DNA from: Macrococcoides bohemicum
Lineage (GTDB): Bacteria > Bacillota > Bacilli > Staphylococcales > Staphylococcaceae
DNA: 64,000 nucleotides
Reading direction: 5' to 3'
Assembly (NCBI RefSeq): GCF_003259675.1
Contig: NZ_PZJG01000001.1
Coordinates: 646,346 to 710,345 of the forward strand
The notes beneath the pieces were generated by a model. It searched no databases, was not told the origin of the DNA, and was given only the letters and a program-made list of their open reading frames with translations. Made by a program: the position numbers and the translations under genes. This document shows positions 27,138 through 39,402 of this stretch, piece after piece. Position 1 is the first letter of the stretch. Each line of letters begins with the position of its first letter.

Positions 27138-28637
27138 TTATTTAATCTCTTTCATGTCAATATTATCCTGTTCAGAATGATATTTGTAAGGATTCTCTCC
27201 CCAAGTCTCCACAGATGATAAGTCTGCTTTTACATTTTTAGTCTTAAATACAGGGTTTAAACCTTTTTTACGTTGCTCATCATAATCTTTAGCAACTTCA
27301 AACACAACATGTGCTAATCCAATAATCGCAGTAATATTTAAGATAGCCATTAATCCCATAAATAAATCAGCAGTAGACCACACAGTTTCTACTTTAATTA
27401 CAGCGCCGAAAAATACCATCAGTACTACTAACAATCTGAAGATAAACATAACTGTTTTATTTGTTGTTAAATATTCGATGTTTGATTGTCCGTAATAATA
27501 GTTACCTAATACAGAAGAATAAGCGAATAAAAACACTGCAATTGTCAGGAATACTCCGCCAAATGAACCAATATGACTATTTAAAGCTGCTTGTGTTACT
27601 TCAATCCCTTGAGGTGCTTTATCACCAAACTCTAATCCACCATATAATAAGATCATTATCGCAGTTGCCGTACACACTAACATCGTATCGAAGAATACAC
27701 CAAGTGATTGTATTAATCCTTGTTTAACCGGATGACTTACTGCTGCAGTAGCTGCTGCATTAGGAGCAGACCCCATACCTGCTTCGTTTGAGAATAACCC
27801 ACGTTTAATACCTTGCATGATGGTAAATCCTAATGCACCACCAAATGCTGGTTCTAATCTAAATGCACCTTTTACGATTTGCATAAACATCGGTATAACG
27901 TCACCTATATGTGTGATTAATACAAACAATACGATAACGATATAAAGAATCGCCATTACAGGAACGATTGCTGTTGAAACGTTGGCAATCCAGCGCACTC
28001 CACCAAAGATGACAAGTGCCGTTATCACAGCTAAAAAGATTCCTGTCCAGAATGGATCAAAATTATATTGTTCTTTAAAACTAGCAGCAATCGTATTTGA
28101 TTGTACCGTATTAAAAACAAATGCAAATGTTACTGTAATAAGAATGGCAAATGTTGTACCTAACCACTTTTGACCTAATCCATGCTCCATATAGTAAGCT
28201 GGCCCACCACGGAAACCACCTTTTTCATCTTTTACTTTATAAACTTGTGCGAGTGTCGCTTCAAAGAAAGCACTTGCAGCACCGAAGAATGCAATTACCC
28301 ACATCCAGAATACTGCACCAGGCCCCCCAAGAACAATTGCCGTTGCTACACCAGCGATATTACCAGTACCTACTCGGCTCGCTGCACTTATAGCAAACGC
28401 CTGAAAAGATGAAATACCTTTTTTCCCATCTTCGAGTGTTTCAGGTTTCTCACCGATTACCCTAAACATCTCTTTCAACCATCTAAACTGAATAAATCTT
28501 GAACTTAAACTAAAGAAGAACCCAGCGAGTAATAGTAATCCGATTAAAAATTCAGTCCATATCAAATCATTACCAGCAGTGACAATCGATTTAAACCACT
28601 CTGGTATCATTGCATCAAAATTTACATTCGAAAACAT
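27138..28637 (-). CDS. alsT: Sodium:alanine/glycine symporter (AGCS family)
   Basis: Membrane carrier of 499 residues that imports alanine or glycine with sodium; in staphylococci and bacilli close relatives take up glutamine, alanine or serine. About 11 hydrophobic segments are present, with the AGCS signature around SAASRVGTGNIAGVATAIVL (about 83-102) and GGPAYYMEHGLG. GGAGG precedes ATG. It sits downstream of parC on the same strand, as in S. aureus, with 148 bases between them, probably its own transcript. Confidence 0.92.
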   Translation of the reverse strand: MFSNVNFDAMIPEWFKSIVTAGNDLIWTEFLIGLLLLAGFFFSLSSRFIQFRWLKEMFRVIGEKPETLEDGKKGISSFQAFAISAASRVGTGNIAGVATAIVLGGPGAVFWMWVIAFFGAASAFFEATLAQVYKVKDEKGGFRGGPAYYMEHGLGQKWLGTTFAILITVTFAFVFNTVQSNTIAASFKEQYNFDPFWTGIFLAVITALVIFGGVRWIANVSTAIVPVMAILYIVIVLFVLITHIGDVIPMFMQIVKGAFRLEPAFGGALGFTIMQGIKRGLFSNEAGMGSAPNAAATAAVSHPVKQGLIQSLGVFFDTMLVCTATAIMILLYGGLEFGDKAPQGIEVTQAALNSHIGSFGGVFLTIAVFLFAYSSVLGNYYYGQSNIEYLTTNKTVMFIFRLLVVLMVFFGAVIKVETVWSTADLFMGLMAILNITAIIGLAHVVFEVAKDYDEQRKKGLNPVFKTKNVKADLSSVETWGENPYKYHSEQDNIDMKEIK

Positions 28638-28785
28638 ATAAAACCTCCATATCCTTTAATAAAAATAATACAAAGTTCATTTTATCATAGAATATGAAGG
28701 TTTCAATTTTTATTTTAATATATATAAAATTATTTAATATATAATAATTAACTATCAAACAACATTTAACAATTATCATTACTGT

Positions 28786-31197
28786 TTATTCAATATCAAA
28801 CATAAGATAAAATGTATCAATCTGTCCAAATTCTTTTTCATCTACGATAAAACTACCATTTGTATATCTGTCAGCGTTACGTATCGTTTTTGTATTTGAC
28901 TGATATATTTCATTTGAAGAAGATAATGTAAAGTTTACATCATCAGTTATGATATATGCATTAACTACTTTATGCGGATTAGATTTGAGTTCTTTTAAGA
29001 TAACAACGCCTCTATTCGCTCGTTTACTCTCTTCAAATAAATCTATTTTCATCTTTTTCATTGCTCCACGTTGCGTAGCAATAATGAGGTCACTCTCGGG
29101 ATAAATTAATTCAGTTGAAATAACTTTATCATTGTCTTTAAGATTAATTGATTTTACGCCCGCAGCTTTTATCCCGATATTATTGATTTCAGCTAATGAA
29201 TAATGTAATGCAAAACCATTTTGAGTTACTACGAGAATATGTTCTTCACCAGTTACAGATTGTATAGCAATAACCTGATCATCATCTTTTAATTTCATAC
29301 AGACAATCGGTCTTGAAAAACGTGTCACATTAAAATCATTAAGTAATGTTCTTTTGATCATTCCATTTTTTGTTGCTATCATAATACTTTGATCCTGATT
29401 GAAATCAGGAACATTGATCATTCCAACAACATGTTCGTTTTGAGTAAGCGGAACAATTTGCGATATATGAGTACCAAGCTCTTTCCATTTCACATCAGGT
29501 AACTGATGAACAGGAATATAAATATAGTGTCCTAAGTTGGTAAACACAAGCAGTACATCCTGTAGATTACTTTCTTTATAATCCAGTATTGAATCTCCTT
29601 CTTTAGTACCAAGCTCATATAATCCACTCGCACCAAAACTTCTTGGAGAAGTACGTTTAATATAACCGTCTTTCGTAATACTTATAATCGTTTCTTCACT
29701 AGGTATTAAAATCTCTTTAGAAATCTTGATTTCCTGAATCTCATCTTCAATAACACTTAATCTAGGTTCACTAAACTCTTTTTGTACGGCTTTAAGTTCA
29801 CGTTTAATCACCGACATTAAATGTTTTTTATCATTAATGATTTTCTCAAGTTTTTCTAAAGTAGCCTTTAATTCATCATGTTCATTTTCTAATTGTACAA
29901 TATCAGTATTCGTTAGACGATATAACTGTAACATCACAATGGCTTCAGCTTGCGCTTCTGTAAAATCATATTTTGTTTTTAAATTTTCTTTTGCATCACT
30001 TTTGTTTTTAGACTGACGAATCGTTTCTATCACTTCATCTAATATCGACAATGCTTTAATGAGCCCTTCAACAATATGCATTCGTTTTTTAGCCTGTTCT
30101 AATTCAAATTGACTACGGCGTAAAATGACTTCTTGTTGATGCTTAATATAACTTTGTAACATTGCTTTGACACCCAAAAGACTTGGGCGTCTATCACTGA
30201 TTGCTACCATATTAAAGTTATAAGCAACTTGTAAATCAGTATTTTTATATAGATAGTTTAATATACCTTCTGCATTTGCATCTTTCTTAAGTTCTACGGC
30301 GATTCTTAAACCATTTCTATCTGTTTCATCACGAACTTCAAGAATGCCTTCAATCTTCTTATCTGCTCTTAATTCATCAATACGTTTAACAAGTGTACTT
30401 TTATTCACTTCAAATGGTATTTCAGTGATTACAATCTCTTCTCTGCCACCGCGTAATTTTTCAATCTCAACTTTACCACGTACAATCGCTTTACCTTTGC
30501 CCGTTTCATATGCTTGTTTTATACCTGATTTACCTTGAATAATCCCACCTGTCGGAAAATCTGGCCCTGGCATGACTGTCATAATTTCTTCAGTAGTAAC
30601 ATTAGGATTATCGATAATCATTAATGTGGCATCGATTACTTCACTCAAATTATGTGGTGGAATATCAGTGGCATAACCTGCAGAGATACCCGTTGACCCA
30701 TTGACTAATAGATTAGGATAATTTGCAGGTAAAACCATAGGCTCCATTGCAGTATCATCAAAGTTTTGTACCCAATCAACAGTATCCTGATTAATATTAC
30801 GTAATAATACACTGGCAAGTTTTGATAACTTTGCTTCTGTATAACGCATAGCGGCAGGAGGATCATTATCTATACTACCGTTATTACCGTGCATTTCAAC
30901 GAGAACATGACGTAACTTCCAGTCCTGACTCATACGGACCATGGCATCATAAACTGAAGTATCACCATGAGGATGATAATTACCGATAACGTTACCTACT
31001 GTTTTAGCACTTTTTCTAAAGTTTTTATCAAATGTATTACCTTCAGTGTGCATCGCAAATAAAATACGACGTTGTACTGGTTTTAGACCATCCCTGACAT
31101 CCGGTATCGCACGATCCTGAATAATATATTTACTATAGCGTCCAAATCGATCACCAATAACATCTTCTAAAGGTAAGCTTTGTATATTTTCCTGCAT
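28786..31197 (-). CDS. parC: DNA topoisomerase IV subunit A
   Basis: Cleaves and religates DNA to decatenate chromosomes together with ParE. The 803-residue protein is full length. The active-site tyrosine is Tyr119 ([11 protein letters not shown]). The quinolone-determining region reads [12 protein letters not shown], so position 80 is Thr (Ser in S. aureus) and position 84 is Asp (Glu in S. aureus). The C-terminal domain has the repeated beta-pinwheel blocks ([39 protein letters not shown]). ATG overlaps the parE stop (TAATG), so the two are translationally coupled. Confidence 0.97.
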   Translation of the reverse strand: MQENIQSLPLEDVIGDRFGRYSKYIIQDRAIPDVRDGLKPVQRRILFAMHTEGNTFDKNFRKSAKTVGNVIGNYHPHGDTSVYDAMVRMSQDWKLRHVLVEMHGNNGSIDNDPPAAMRYTEAKLSKLASVLLRNINQDTVDWVQNFDDTAMEPMVLPANYPNLLVNGSTGISAGYATDIPPHNLSEVIDATLMIIDNPNVTTEEIMTVMPGPDFPTGGIIQGKSGIKQAYETGKGKAIVRGKVEIEKLRGGREEIVITEIPFEVNKSTLVKRIDELRADKKIEGILEVRDETDRNGLRIAVELKKDANAEGILNYLYKNTDLQVAYNFNMVAISDRRPSLLGVKAMLQSYIKHQQEVILRRSQFELEQAKKRMHIVEGLIKALSILDEVIETIRQSKNKSDAKENLKTKYDFTEAQAEAIVMLQLYRLTNTDIVQLENEHDELKATLEKLEKIINDKKHLMSVIKRELKAVQKEFSEPRLSVIEDEIQEIKISKEILIPSEETIISITKDGYIKRTSPRSFGASGLYELGTKEGDSILDYKESNLQDVLLVFTNLGHYIYIPVHQLPDVKWKELGTHISQIVPLTQNEHVVGMINVPDFNQDQSIMIATKNGMIKRTLLNDFNVTRFSRPIVCMKLKDDDQVIAIQSVTGEEHILVVTQNGFALHYSLAEINNIGIKAAGVKSINLKDNDKVISTELIYPESDLIIATQRGAMKKMKIDLFEESKRANRGVVILKELKSNPHKVVNAYIITDDVNFTLSSSNEIYQSNTKTIRNADRYTNGSFIVDEKEFGQIDTFYLMFDIE

Positions 31198-33215
31198 TAC
31201 GCTATACCTCCTTCAGATAAATCTACATCTTTAATTACAGCAACATCCTCTTCTTCTTCAAGCAACAATAATTCATCACTTTCAAGAATGCTGACATCTT
31301 CCTGCATGCCAAATTCAACATTTTGTTCAATCCAGTCACGACGAGGTTCAACTTTATCACCCATTAATGTTGATACACGTTTCGCACTTCTTAATTCATC
31401 GTCAATTTCCACACGTATTAATGTACGGGTTTCAGGGTTCATCGTTGTATCCCATAGCTGATCAGCATTCATTTCACCTAAACCTTTATAACGCTGTAAA
31501 ATAAATCCTTTTCCTACTTTTTTCTGCACATCTTTTAGTTCATCGTCCGTCCATGCATATTCAATCACTTCTGATTTACCTTTGCCTTTAGAAACTTTAT
31601 ATAAAGGCGGTAACGCTATATATACTTTTCCTGCTTCAATAAGAGGTCGCATATATTTAAAGAAGAATGTAAGTAATAATACCTGGATGTGCGCACCATC
31701 TGTATCTGCATCCGTCATTATAATCACTTTTTTGTAATTGCTATCTTCAATATTAAAGTCATTGCCGACACCTGCACCAATCGTATGAATAATCGTGCTG
31801 ATTTCTTCATTCTTTAGAATATCTTCAAGCTTAGCTTTCTCTGTATTAATTACTTTACCACGTAATGGCAATATGGCTTGAAATTTTCGGTCACGTCCTA
31901 GTTTAGCAGAACCACCGGCTGAATCACCCTCTACTAAATATAGTTCATTTTTCTCTGTATTTTTACTTTGAGCAGGTGTTAATTTACCTGACAACAATGT
32001 TTCTTTACGTTTGTTCTTCTTACCATTTCGAGCCTCTTCACGTGCCTTTCGTGCAGCATCTCTTGCTTGTGCTGCTTTTACAGCTTTTTTCACTAGAACC
32101 TGGCTGAGCTTACCATTCTCTTCAAAATAATACGGTAGCTGTTCAGCGAGCATCGCATCTACAGCACTTCTTGCTTCGCTTGTCCCAAGTTTAGATTTCG
32201 TTTGACCTTCAAATTGTAATAAATGTTCAGGAATCTTAACAGAGATAATCGCAGTCATACCTTCACGAATATCATTACCATCTAGATTTTTATCTTTTTG
32301 TTTTAATTCGCCTATCTTTCTCGCATATTCATTAAACACACGAGTCATCGCAGTCTTCATACCCACTTCATGTGTTCCGCCATCTTTCGTACGTACGTTG
32401 TTAACAAAAGAAAGTATGGTCTCTGAATACTGATCATTATATTGGAAGGCAACTTCCACTTCAATTTCATTTGATGTACCATTGAAATGCGCTACTTCAT
32501 GTAAGGTTTCTTTACCCTCATTAACGAATTTTACGAAATCACTTAAACCATCTTCAAAATAAAAATCATCGTGACGCTTCGGAATTACTCTATTATCCGT
32601 AATCGAAATATGTAAGTCCTTCAATAAGAATGCTGATTCGCGTAAACGTTCGCTTAATGTTTCATAATTATATTTCGTCGTTTGTTTAAAAATAGAAGGA
32701 TCCGGTTTAAAAGTAACAGTTGTACCTGTCTTCTTAGATTTACCTATCTCTTCTAAAGTTGTTACAGGTACGCCACCATTTTCAAAACGTTGTTTAAAGA
32801 TTTTCCCATTATTATGAATTGTAACTTCTAACCATTCACTTAACGCATTAACTACAGAAGCCCCTACACCGTGAAGACCACCAGTTGTTTTATATCCACC
32901 CTGTCCAAACTTACCACCTGCATGTAATACAGTAAATATAACCTCTGGTGTCGGTTTACCTGTCTTATGCAGACCTGTCGGCATCCCACGTCCATTATCT
33001 GTTACTGTTACAGAATCATCTTCATTCAAAATTACTTCTATTTTATTACCATGCCCATTTAATGCTTCATCGATAGAATTATCTAAAATTTCATACACAA
33101 GATGATGAAGCCCTCTCGTGTCAGTCGAACCGATATACATACCAGGTCTTTTTCTAACTGCTTCTAACCCTTCTAAAACTTGTATCGATTCATCATTATA
33201 TTGATTTTTCGGCAA
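31197..33215 (-). CDS. parE: DNA topoisomerase IV subunit B
   Basis: ATPase subunit of topoisomerase IV. The likely start is TTG at 33215, 6 bases after TAGGAGGT, giving [16 protein letters not shown] and 672 residues; the frame extends to 33263 without an RBS. GHKL ATPase motifs are visible ([37 protein letters not shown]) and the TOPRIM acidic sites are [11 protein letters not shown] and [11 protein letters not shown]. It forms a TAATG-coupled operon with parC and is divergent from plsY. Confidence 0.96.
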   Translation of the reverse strand: MPKNQYNDESIQVLEGLEAVRKRPGMYIGSTDTRGLHHLVYEILDNSIDEALNGHGNKIEVILNEDDSVTVTDNGRGMPTGLHKTGKPTPEVIFTVLHAGGKFGQGGYKTTGGLHGVGASVVNALSEWLEVTIHNNGKIFKQRFENGGVPVTTLEEIGKSKKTGTTVTFKPDPSIFKQTTKYNYETLSERLRESAFLLKDLHISITDNRVIPKRHDDFYFEDGLSDFVKFVNEGKETLHEVAHFNGTSNEIEVEVAFQYNDQYSETILSFVNNVRTKDGGTHEVGMKTAMTRVFNEYARKIGELKQKDKNLDGNDIREGMTAIISVKIPEHLLQFEGQTKSKLGTSEARSAVDAMLAEQLPYYFEENGKLSQVLVKKAVKAAQARDAARKAREEARNGKKNKRKETLLSGKLTPAQSKNTEKNELYLVEGDSAGGSAKLGRDRKFQAILPLRGKVINTEKAKLEDILKNEEISTIIHTIGAGVGNDFNIEDSNYKKVIIMTDADTDGAHIQVLLLTFFFKYMRPLIEAGKVYIALPPLYKVSKGKGKSEVIEYAWTDDELKDVQKKVGKGFILQRYKGLGEMNADQLWDTTMNPETRTLIRVEIDDELRSAKRVSTLMGDKVEPRRDWIEQNVEFGMQEDVSILESDELLLLEEEEDVAVIKDVDLSEGGIA

Positions 33216-33521
33216 AATATTACCTCCTACAAACATACGTTCGTTTAATTTATACACATTCACTATTTTATCTAATCCCTATATTTTTGCAAGTATTTAT
33301 ATAAAAACATTAAAGTTTACATAATATATTTATAGTAGTAAATGGTTGTGCTCTATTCAACTTTATCATAAACATTATAAAAACGGTACGGGCTATCATA
33401 GATGAATTAAAATATAGCGATGGAATTTTAATAATTATTTTCTATTTCATCCGAATAAGCTATAATAAAAGTATAATTTTATGAATAACTATTAGTACCT
33501 GCTAATATAAGGAGAGATTTT
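33216..33521. other. parE-plsY divergent promoter region
   Basis: About 300 bases of AT-rich DNA. It holds the parE RBS region and, near 33460-33475, a TATAAT-like box that may serve plsY. No RNA, repeat or further ORF recognised. Confidence 0.4.
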
Positions 33522-34109
33522 ATGATAATAGCGATGATGTTAATCGCAGCATATTTAATCGGTAGTATCCCTACTGGATTAATCATTGGTAAATTATTTT
33601 ACAATATAGATATTAGGCAACATGGCAGTGGTAATTTAGGTGCAACGAATACATTTAGAATACTCGGTAAGAAAGCAGGAATATTTGTAACAATCTTTGA
33701 TGTTTTAAAAGGTACAATTTCTGCATTGTTCCCAATGATATTCCACCAAAATATTCATCCAATCATTATCGGTGTTGTAGCTGTTATCGGTCATGTATTT
33801 CCAATATACTTAAAATTTAAAGGGGGTAAAGCTGTTGCCACAAGTGCGGGTGTTATACTTGGTACAAATCCAGTGCTTTTCTTAATAATAGCCATCATCT
33901 TCTTTACGTTATTATTTACAACAAAAATGGTATCACTAACAAGTATGCTTACAAGTATCGCAAATTTTATCGGCTCTCTTTTTTTTGAGGATAAGATTTT
34001 AATGGGTGTATCATTTCTGATTATGATTGTGATTATTGTAAGACATAAATCTAACATAGAACGTATTATGAATGGTACTGAATCTAAGATTAACTTTAAT
34101 AAGAAATAA
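33522..34109 (+). CDS. plsY: Glycerol-3-phosphate acyltransferase PlsY
   Basis: Integral membrane enzyme of 195 residues that transfers acyl groups from acyl-phosphate to glycerol-3-phosphate, the first step of phospholipid synthesis. The three family motifs are present: GSIPTGLIIGKLF near the start, HGSGNLGATNTFR (about 34-46), and KFKGGKAVATSAGV (about 103-116). Around five membrane segments. AAGGAGAG precedes ATG. It is divergent from parE, an arrangement shared with staphylococci. Confidence 0.96.
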   Translation: MIIAMMLIAAYLIGSIPTGLIIGKLFYNIDIRQHGSGNLGATNTFRILGKKAGIFVTIFDVLKGTISALFPMIFHQNIHPIIIGVVAVIGHVFPIYLKFKGGKAVATSAGVILGTNPVLFLIIAIIFFTLLFTTKMVSLTSMLTSIANFIGSLFFEDKILMGVSFLIMIVIIVRHKSNIERIMNGTESKINFNKK

Positions 34110-34150
34110 GTCCAGGCAGTAAATGCTGAAATTAAATATAGGATTGCACC

Positions 34151-34180
34151 AAAAAAGCCGGGTCAACTTTGACTCGGCTT
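34151..34180. terminator. Terminator between plsY and thioesterase gene
   Basis: AAGCCGGGTCAA / TTGACTCGGCTT hairpin; U-run best in the minus direction. Confidence 0.8.
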
Positions 34181-34188
34181 CTGTTTGT

Positions 34189-34629
34189 TTATTGTGCTTC
34201 TTCTATAGCAACAAATTCCTGATATCTAGCATGCCACTCAGGATAATAACGATCTAAACGTATTGGTCGATCACTACCTTTCTTCAGTACGACATGCGTC
34301 GTTTGTCCTGTGGCAGCAATCTCCCCATTCTCTTTTATCACTTCGTATGCATAGACAGTTTTTAGTTTTGAATAAGAATGTATCCATGTTTTAATTGTTA
34401 TCTTTTCAGGATACGTAATAGAACGTTTATATTTCACACTTACATCTAATACTGGTGAAATAAGATCATCTTTTTCCATATCAGCATAGCTGAATCCAGC
34501 TTTTTCAATAAAATCAGTTCTAGCAACTTCAAACCATATTAAATAATTTGCATGATAAACGACATCCATTTTATCTGTTTCTGCGTAACGTACTTCGATT
34601 TCTTTCTCTGTATAATACAAATTGGTCAC
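34189..34629 (-). CDS. Acyl-CoA thioesterase, 4HBT/YbgC family
   Basis: Hot-dog-fold hydrolase of 146 residues that cleaves acyl-CoA thioesters. The family motif VRYAETDKMDVVYHANYLIWFEVAR at about 9-33 contains the catalytic aspartate region (here ETDKMDVVYHANY). It lies next to acnA on the same strand, an arrangement also found in S. aureus. Physiological acyl chain unknown. The start is supported by AAGGTG 5 bases upstream. Confidence 0.9.
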   Translation of the reverse strand: MTNLYYTEKEIEVRYAETDKMDVVYHANYLIWFEVARTDFIEKAGFSYADMEKDDLISPVLDVSVKYKRSITYPEKITIKTWIHSYSKLKTVYAYEVIKENGEIAATGQTTHVVLKKGSDRPIRLDRYYPEWHARYQEFVAIEEAQ

Positions 34630-34680
34630 CTTCTTAATAATGATAACTCTATTCTATCAAAAATTTAGTACTTGATACTA

Positions 34681-34713
34681 AAAAAAGACCTATGAATATT
34701 TAATTCATAGGTC
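34681..34713. terminator. Terminator of acnA
   Basis: GACCTATGAAT / ATTCATAGGTC hairpin followed on the minus strand by TTTTTT. Confidence 0.8.
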
Positions 34714-34721
34714 AAATATTT

Positions 34722-37430
34722 TTATTGTGTTAATTTATCTCTTAAAACCATTTGTAAAATGCCGCCATGACGATAGTAATCTAACTCTACTTCTGAGTCA
34801 AATCGTGCTAAAGCGTTGAATTCAACTATAGTTCCATCAGTTTTCACTGCAGTTACTTTCACTTCATCACGTGGTTTGATACCTTCGTTGATTTCAACAG
34901 AGAATGTTTCAGAACCATCTAATCCTAATTTATCAGCAGAATCACCTTTTAAGAATTGTAATGGCAATACACCCATCATCACTAAGTTAGAACGGTGAAT
35001 ACGTTCGTAACTTTGAGCGATAACTGTTTTAACGCCTAATAGGTTAGTCCCTTTTGCAGCCCAGTCACGACTAGAACCCATACCGTAATCATTTCCAGCT
35101 AATACGACTAATCCTTTGCCATCTGCCTGATATTTCATACAAGCATCGAAAATCGGCATTACTTCGCCCGTTGGCCAGTAAGTTGTAAATCCACCTTCAG
35201 TACCTGGTGCGATTTGGTTTTTAATACGGATATTTGCAAATGTACCGCGCATCATAACTTCATGGTTACCACGACGAGAGCCGTAAGAGTTGAAATCACG
35301 AATTTCAACACCATTTTCTCTTAAGTATTTTCCTGCTGGTGTATCTTTACCGATAGCACCTGCTGGAGAAATGTGGTCAGTTGTAACTGAATCACCAAAT
35401 TTACCCATAACCGCTAAATCTTTAAGCGGTGCAATACTTCCTGGTTCTTTTGATAACCCCTGGAAGAATGTAGGATTTTGAATATACGTAGAAGTAGGAT
35501 CAAAATCATATAAAGGTTGATCAGTAGACTCAATTTGATTCCACATTTCGTTTGAATTAAAGACATTTTCATATTCTTTTCTGAATAATTCTGGTGTTAC
35601 AACAGCATTTACTTCATTTTTAACTTCATCAATTGTTGGCCAGATATCTTTTAAGTAAACATCTTTGCCATCGTGTCCTTTACCGATCGGATCATTTTGT
35701 AAATCGATATCAACTGTACCCGCTAAAGCATATGCCACAACAAGTTGCGGTGAAGCAAGGTAGTTTGCTTTCACTAACGGATGAATACGGCCTTCAAAGT
35801 TACGGTTACCTGATAATACAGACGTTACTAATAAATCTTCATTTGAAATTGTTTCTTCAATTTCAGGTAATAACGGTCCTGAGTTACCGATACATGTCGT
35901 ACATCCGTAACCTACAGTATTAAAACCTAATTGATTAAGATATGTTTGTAATCCTGAATCTTCAAGATAACCCGTTACAACTTTAGATCCCGGTGCTAAT
36001 GATGTTTTTACATAAGCTGGAACTTGTAATCCTTTTTCTACAGCTTTTTTAGCAACTAATCCAGCACCTAACATAACGTATGGGTTTGATGTATTCGTAC
36101 AAGATGTAATCGCCGCAATTGCGATATCTCCCGTTTTCATTGTGATAGATTTACCATCAGCAAGTGTAGCTGATGCAGTCTTATCAAATTCTGCTTTATC
36201 TAACCCATGACCTTGATTACCTGCTTTTGCAGTAACTGATTTCACAAATTCTTTTTTCATATCGCTAAGTTTGATTAAATCTTGAGGACGTTTTGGTCCT
36301 GATAAAGAAGCTTCAACTGTTGAAAGATCTAGATTTAAAGTATCTGTATAAGTTGGATCTTCTTTATCTGTTGTGAAGAACATTTCATTTTTCACTAAAT
36401 ATTCTTTTACAAGCTGGATATGTGCTTCATCACGACCTGTTAAGCGCATATAATTTAAAGCTTCTTCGTCAACTGGGAAGAAACCACATGTCGCACCATA
36501 TTCAGGTGCCATATTGGCAATTGTCGCACGGTCTGCAAGTGGTAAATTCACAACACCAGGACCAAAGAATTCAACAAATTTTCCTACTACTCCTTTTTTA
36601 CGTAATTCCTGCGTTACACGTAATGCTAAGTCAGTTGCAGTTGTACCTTCAGGAAGCTCTCCGGTCAGTTTAACACCAATAACTTCCGGTACCGGGAAAT
36701 ATGATGGTTGACCAAGCATACCCGCTTCAGCCTCAATACCACCTACACCCCATCCAAGTACACCGATACCATTGATCATCGTTGTATGTGAGTCAGTACC
36801 TACTAATGTATCAGGGAAAGCAACATGTTCACCATTTACGTCACGTACGTGAACAACGTTCGCTAAATATTCTAAGTTTACTTGATGTACGATACCTGTT
36901 GCTGGTGGAACTGCACGATAATTATCAAATGCTTTTGTCGCCCAGTTTAAGAATTGATATCGTTCTTTGTTACGTGCAAATTCTAACTCCATATTGCGCT
37001 TTAACGCAGTTTCGTTACCATAAGCATCTACTTGTACCGAATGGTCAATTACTAAATCAACAGGTACTTCTGGATTAATTTTCGTAACATCTCCACCAAC
37101 ATCATCCATTGCTTTACGAAGTGATGCTAAGTCAACGACCGCAGGTACACCAGTAAAGTCCTGTAAAATAACACGTGACGGTTTAAACGGTACTTCAGCG
37201 TTTGGATCATTCTTTTTGCCCCATTTAACTAAATGCTTAATATGATCTTCATTAATTACACGACCATCATATTGACGTAACACTGATTCTAGTAATACAC
37301 GAATAGAATAAGGTAAATTTTTAATTTCACCTAAACCTAATGATTCTAAAGATTTTAAACTATAAAACGTGTACGATTTACCATTTAATTCAAATGTCTG
37401 TTTTGCAGTTTGTTGTAAATTTGAATTCAT
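34722..37430 (-). CDS. acnA: Aconitate hydratase
   Basis: TCA-cycle enzyme converting citrate to isocitrate through cis-aconitate; 902 residues, the normal length of bacterial AcnA. The iron-sulfur cluster cysteines are seen in [10 protein letters not shown] and [12 protein letters not shown]. The swivel domain with [16 protein letters not shown] is at the C-terminal end. A clear RBS (AGGGGGA) precedes ATG. Gene order (opuD2, acnA, thioesterase, plsY) is staphylococcal. A role of the apo-protein in mRNA binding is known from related species only. Confidence 0.97.
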   Translation of the reverse strand: MNSNLQQTAKQTFELNGKSYTFYSLKSLESLGLGEIKNLPYSIRVLLESVLRQYDGRVINEDHIKHLVKWGKKNDPNAEVPFKPSRVILQDFTGVPAVVDLASLRKAMDDVGGDVTKINPEVPVDLVIDHSVQVDAYGNETALKRNMELEFARNKERYQFLNWATKAFDNYRAVPPATGIVHQVNLEYLANVVHVRDVNGEHVAFPDTLVGTDSHTTMINGIGVLGWGVGGIEAEAGMLGQPSYFPVPEVIGVKLTGELPEGTTATDLALRVTQELRKKGVVGKFVEFFGPGVVNLPLADRATIANMAPEYGATCGFFPVDEEALNYMRLTGRDEAHIQLVKEYLVKNEMFFTTDKEDPTYTDTLNLDLSTVEASLSGPKRPQDLIKLSDMKKEFVKSVTAKAGNQGHGLDKAEFDKTASATLADGKSITMKTGDIAIAAITSCTNTSNPYVMLGAGLVAKKAVEKGLQVPAYVKTSLAPGSKVVTGYLEDSGLQTYLNQLGFNTVGYGCTTCIGNSGPLLPEIEETISNEDLLVTSVLSGNRNFEGRIHPLVKANYLASPQLVVAYALAGTVDIDLQNDPIGKGHDGKDVYLKDIWPTIDEVKNEVNAVVTPELFRKEYENVFNSNEMWNQIESTDQPLYDFDPTSTYIQNPTFFQGLSKEPGSIAPLKDLAVMGKFGDSVTTDHISPAGAIGKDTPAGKYLRENGVEIRDFNSYGSRRGNHEVMMRGTFANIRIKNQIAPGTEGGFTTYWPTGEVMPIFDACMKYQADGKGLVVLAGNDYGMGSSRDWAAKGTNLLGVKTVIAQSYERIHRSNLVMMGVLPLQFLKGDSADKLGLDGSETFSVEINEGIKPRDEVKVTAVKTDGTIVEFNALARFDSEVELDYYRHGGILQMVLRDKLTQ

Positions 37431-37551
37431 TTTGCGTTCCCCCTAAAGATTATTAAAGCCTTTACATCTCTATTTTAATCAAAATAGAATGAGAAGTAAA
37501 TATTATCACATTCCAAATAAGCTATACTGGTTTATAAGTTTTACTTATAAT

Positions 37552-37586
37552 AAAAAGGCAGTTCAAGTAAAATAACCTGAACTGCC
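37552..37586 (-). terminator. Terminator of betaine transporter gene
   Basis: GGCAGTTCAAGT / ACCTGAACTGCC hairpin with TTTTTA on the minus strand. Confidence 0.85.
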
Positions 37587-37593
37587 ATTAAAA

Positions 37594-39147
37594 TTATTTA
37601 TTTTTCTCCGGATTAACTTCATATGTTTTATTTCTAAATTTTTTATCCGGCTTCAATGTCAATCCAAGTCGCATTCTTTCTTTATTACCATCTTTATACA
37701 CTGATATTAACATCATCAACAAAACGAATGAGAATGGGAAGGCTGCAATGATCGCTGCACTTTGCAATGCTGACAGACCACCTGCATAAATAAGCGCTAG
37801 CGCAATTAGAGACTGCGAAACACCCCAGATAATTTTAATATTATTCGCTGGTTCTAAAGAGCCATTTGTAGACTGCATCCCTAATACAAAGGTCGCAGAA
37901 TCAGCAGACGTTATAAAGAATGTACAGATTAATGTTAAAGCAATAAGTGACAGACCCATCGCCATCGGTAAATGTTCAAAGATTGCAAACAACTGTGTTT
38001 CAACAACCATTTCACCAATTTTAGGAACATCTTTAAATACTTCAATACCTGTAACTCCGAATACACTAAACCACAGCGCACTAATAATTGTTGGTACGAG
38101 TAATACACCGATTAAAAATTCACGAATCGTTCTACCTTTTGATACACGTGCGATAAATATTCCGACAAATGGACTCCAGCTCATCCACCAGCCCCAATAA
38201 TAAATTGTCCAGCTATTCATCCAGTCATGTTTATTTTTATCAAGTGGAGCAACATCAAAACTCATACTTAAAAAGTTTTGTAAGAGATTACCGATTGATG
38301 TTGAGAACATATTTAAAATTAATATGGTCGGTCCTAAAAATAAGACGGCGATTAATAATAAAGTAGCAATTGCAATATTTGCATTACTTAATATTTGTAT
38401 CCCTTTAGATAGACCACTCCAGGCACTAGCAAGAAATAAAATCGTCACGATAAAAACAATGAGCAGCTTAACGTTAAACGTGTTTGGTACATCAAAAAGA
38501 TAATGTAAACCACCATTGATCTGCTGAGCACCCATACCTAATGAAACTGCAACCCCTACTACGGTTGCAAATACTGCAAGTACATCAATGATTGTTCCAA
38601 TCCATCCATCAACTTTGTTACCTAATACAGGTCTAAGCGTTTTAGAAATTAATCCCGCTTCACCTTTTCTAAATTGAGCATATGCAAGCCCTAATGCTAC
38701 TACACCATAAGTGGCCCATGCATGAAATCCCCAGTGAAAGAATGTATAGCGAAATGCATCTTTCATCGCTTCATCCGATTCTGGTTCAGCAACCGGTGAA
38801 GTAATAAAATGACTTAAAGGTTCAGATGCGCCATAAAATACTAAACCGATACCCATCCCTGCACTAAATAGCATTGCAAACCATGAGATTGTATTAAATT
38901 CTGGCTTGTCTGACGGTTTACCTAATTTTAATTTTCCGATTGGACTTAATATCAAGAATAAACATGTGAAGACAAAAATCGAAGTTATCATGACATAGTA
39001 CCAGCCAAAGTACTCAGATATCCATTGATTGATCTCTCCTGTAACTTCACTAAACTGTTTAGGCATCGTGACACCAAGTAAAACAGTTATTGCAACAAGT
39101 GTTATTGCAATGTAAAAAACTGATGTTAATTTTTTTCCTTCTTTCAT
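37594..39147 (-). CDS. opuD2: BCCT family glycine betaine transporter
   Basis: Sodium-coupled carrier of 517 residues for glycine betaine or related osmolytes. About 12 membrane helices; BCCT signatures MLFSAGMGIGLVFYGASEPL (about 92-111) and the aromatic box segment WTIYYWGWWMSWSPFVGIFIAR are present. It lies between mscL (divergent) and acnA, the position of opuD2 in S. aureus, so together with mscL it marks an osmotic-stress corner. The symbol follows synteny, not a distinguishing residue. Confidence 0.92.
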   Translation of the reverse strand: MKEGKKLTSVFYIAITLVAITVLLGVTMPKQFSEVTGEINQWISEYFGWYYVMITSIFVFTCLFLILSPIGKLKLGKPSDKPEFNTISWFAMLFSAGMGIGLVFYGASEPLSHFITSPVAEPESDEAMKDAFRYTFFHWGFHAWATYGVVALGLAYAQFRKGEAGLISKTLRPVLGNKVDGWIGTIIDVLAVFATVVGVAVSLGMGAQQINGGLHYLFDVPNTFNVKLLIVFIVTILFLASAWSGLSKGIQILSNANIAIATLLLIAVLFLGPTILILNMFSTSIGNLLQNFLSMSFDVAPLDKNKHDWMNSWTIYYWGWWMSWSPFVGIFIARVSKGRTIREFLIGVLLVPTIISALWFSVFGVTGIEVFKDVPKIGEMVVETQLFAIFEHLPMAMGLSLIALTLICTFFITSADSATFVLGMQSTNGSLEPANNIKIIWGVSQSLIALALIYAGGLSALQSAAIIAAFPFSFVLLMMLISVYKDGNKERMRLGLTLKPDKKFRNKTYEVNPEKNK

Positions 39148-39402
39148 TAAAAAACTCCTCTCTAATAATTATAAACAGTCTACAGTATAACAAAGAGAAA
39201 AGTTAATTTCAAATAAGTAAGTAACGAGAAAATATCACTTAATGTATAATTAATCGTTTTCATTATTATTTTAATGCTATCGAAAAATTTTATTTATTAA
39301 AAGAATATGAATTTTTAATTAAAATTTAGCAAATAAATAAATAGATATTGATTTTTCATATTTATGTATGTAAAATAGATTTATTATAGGAGGTGACTAT
39401 AC

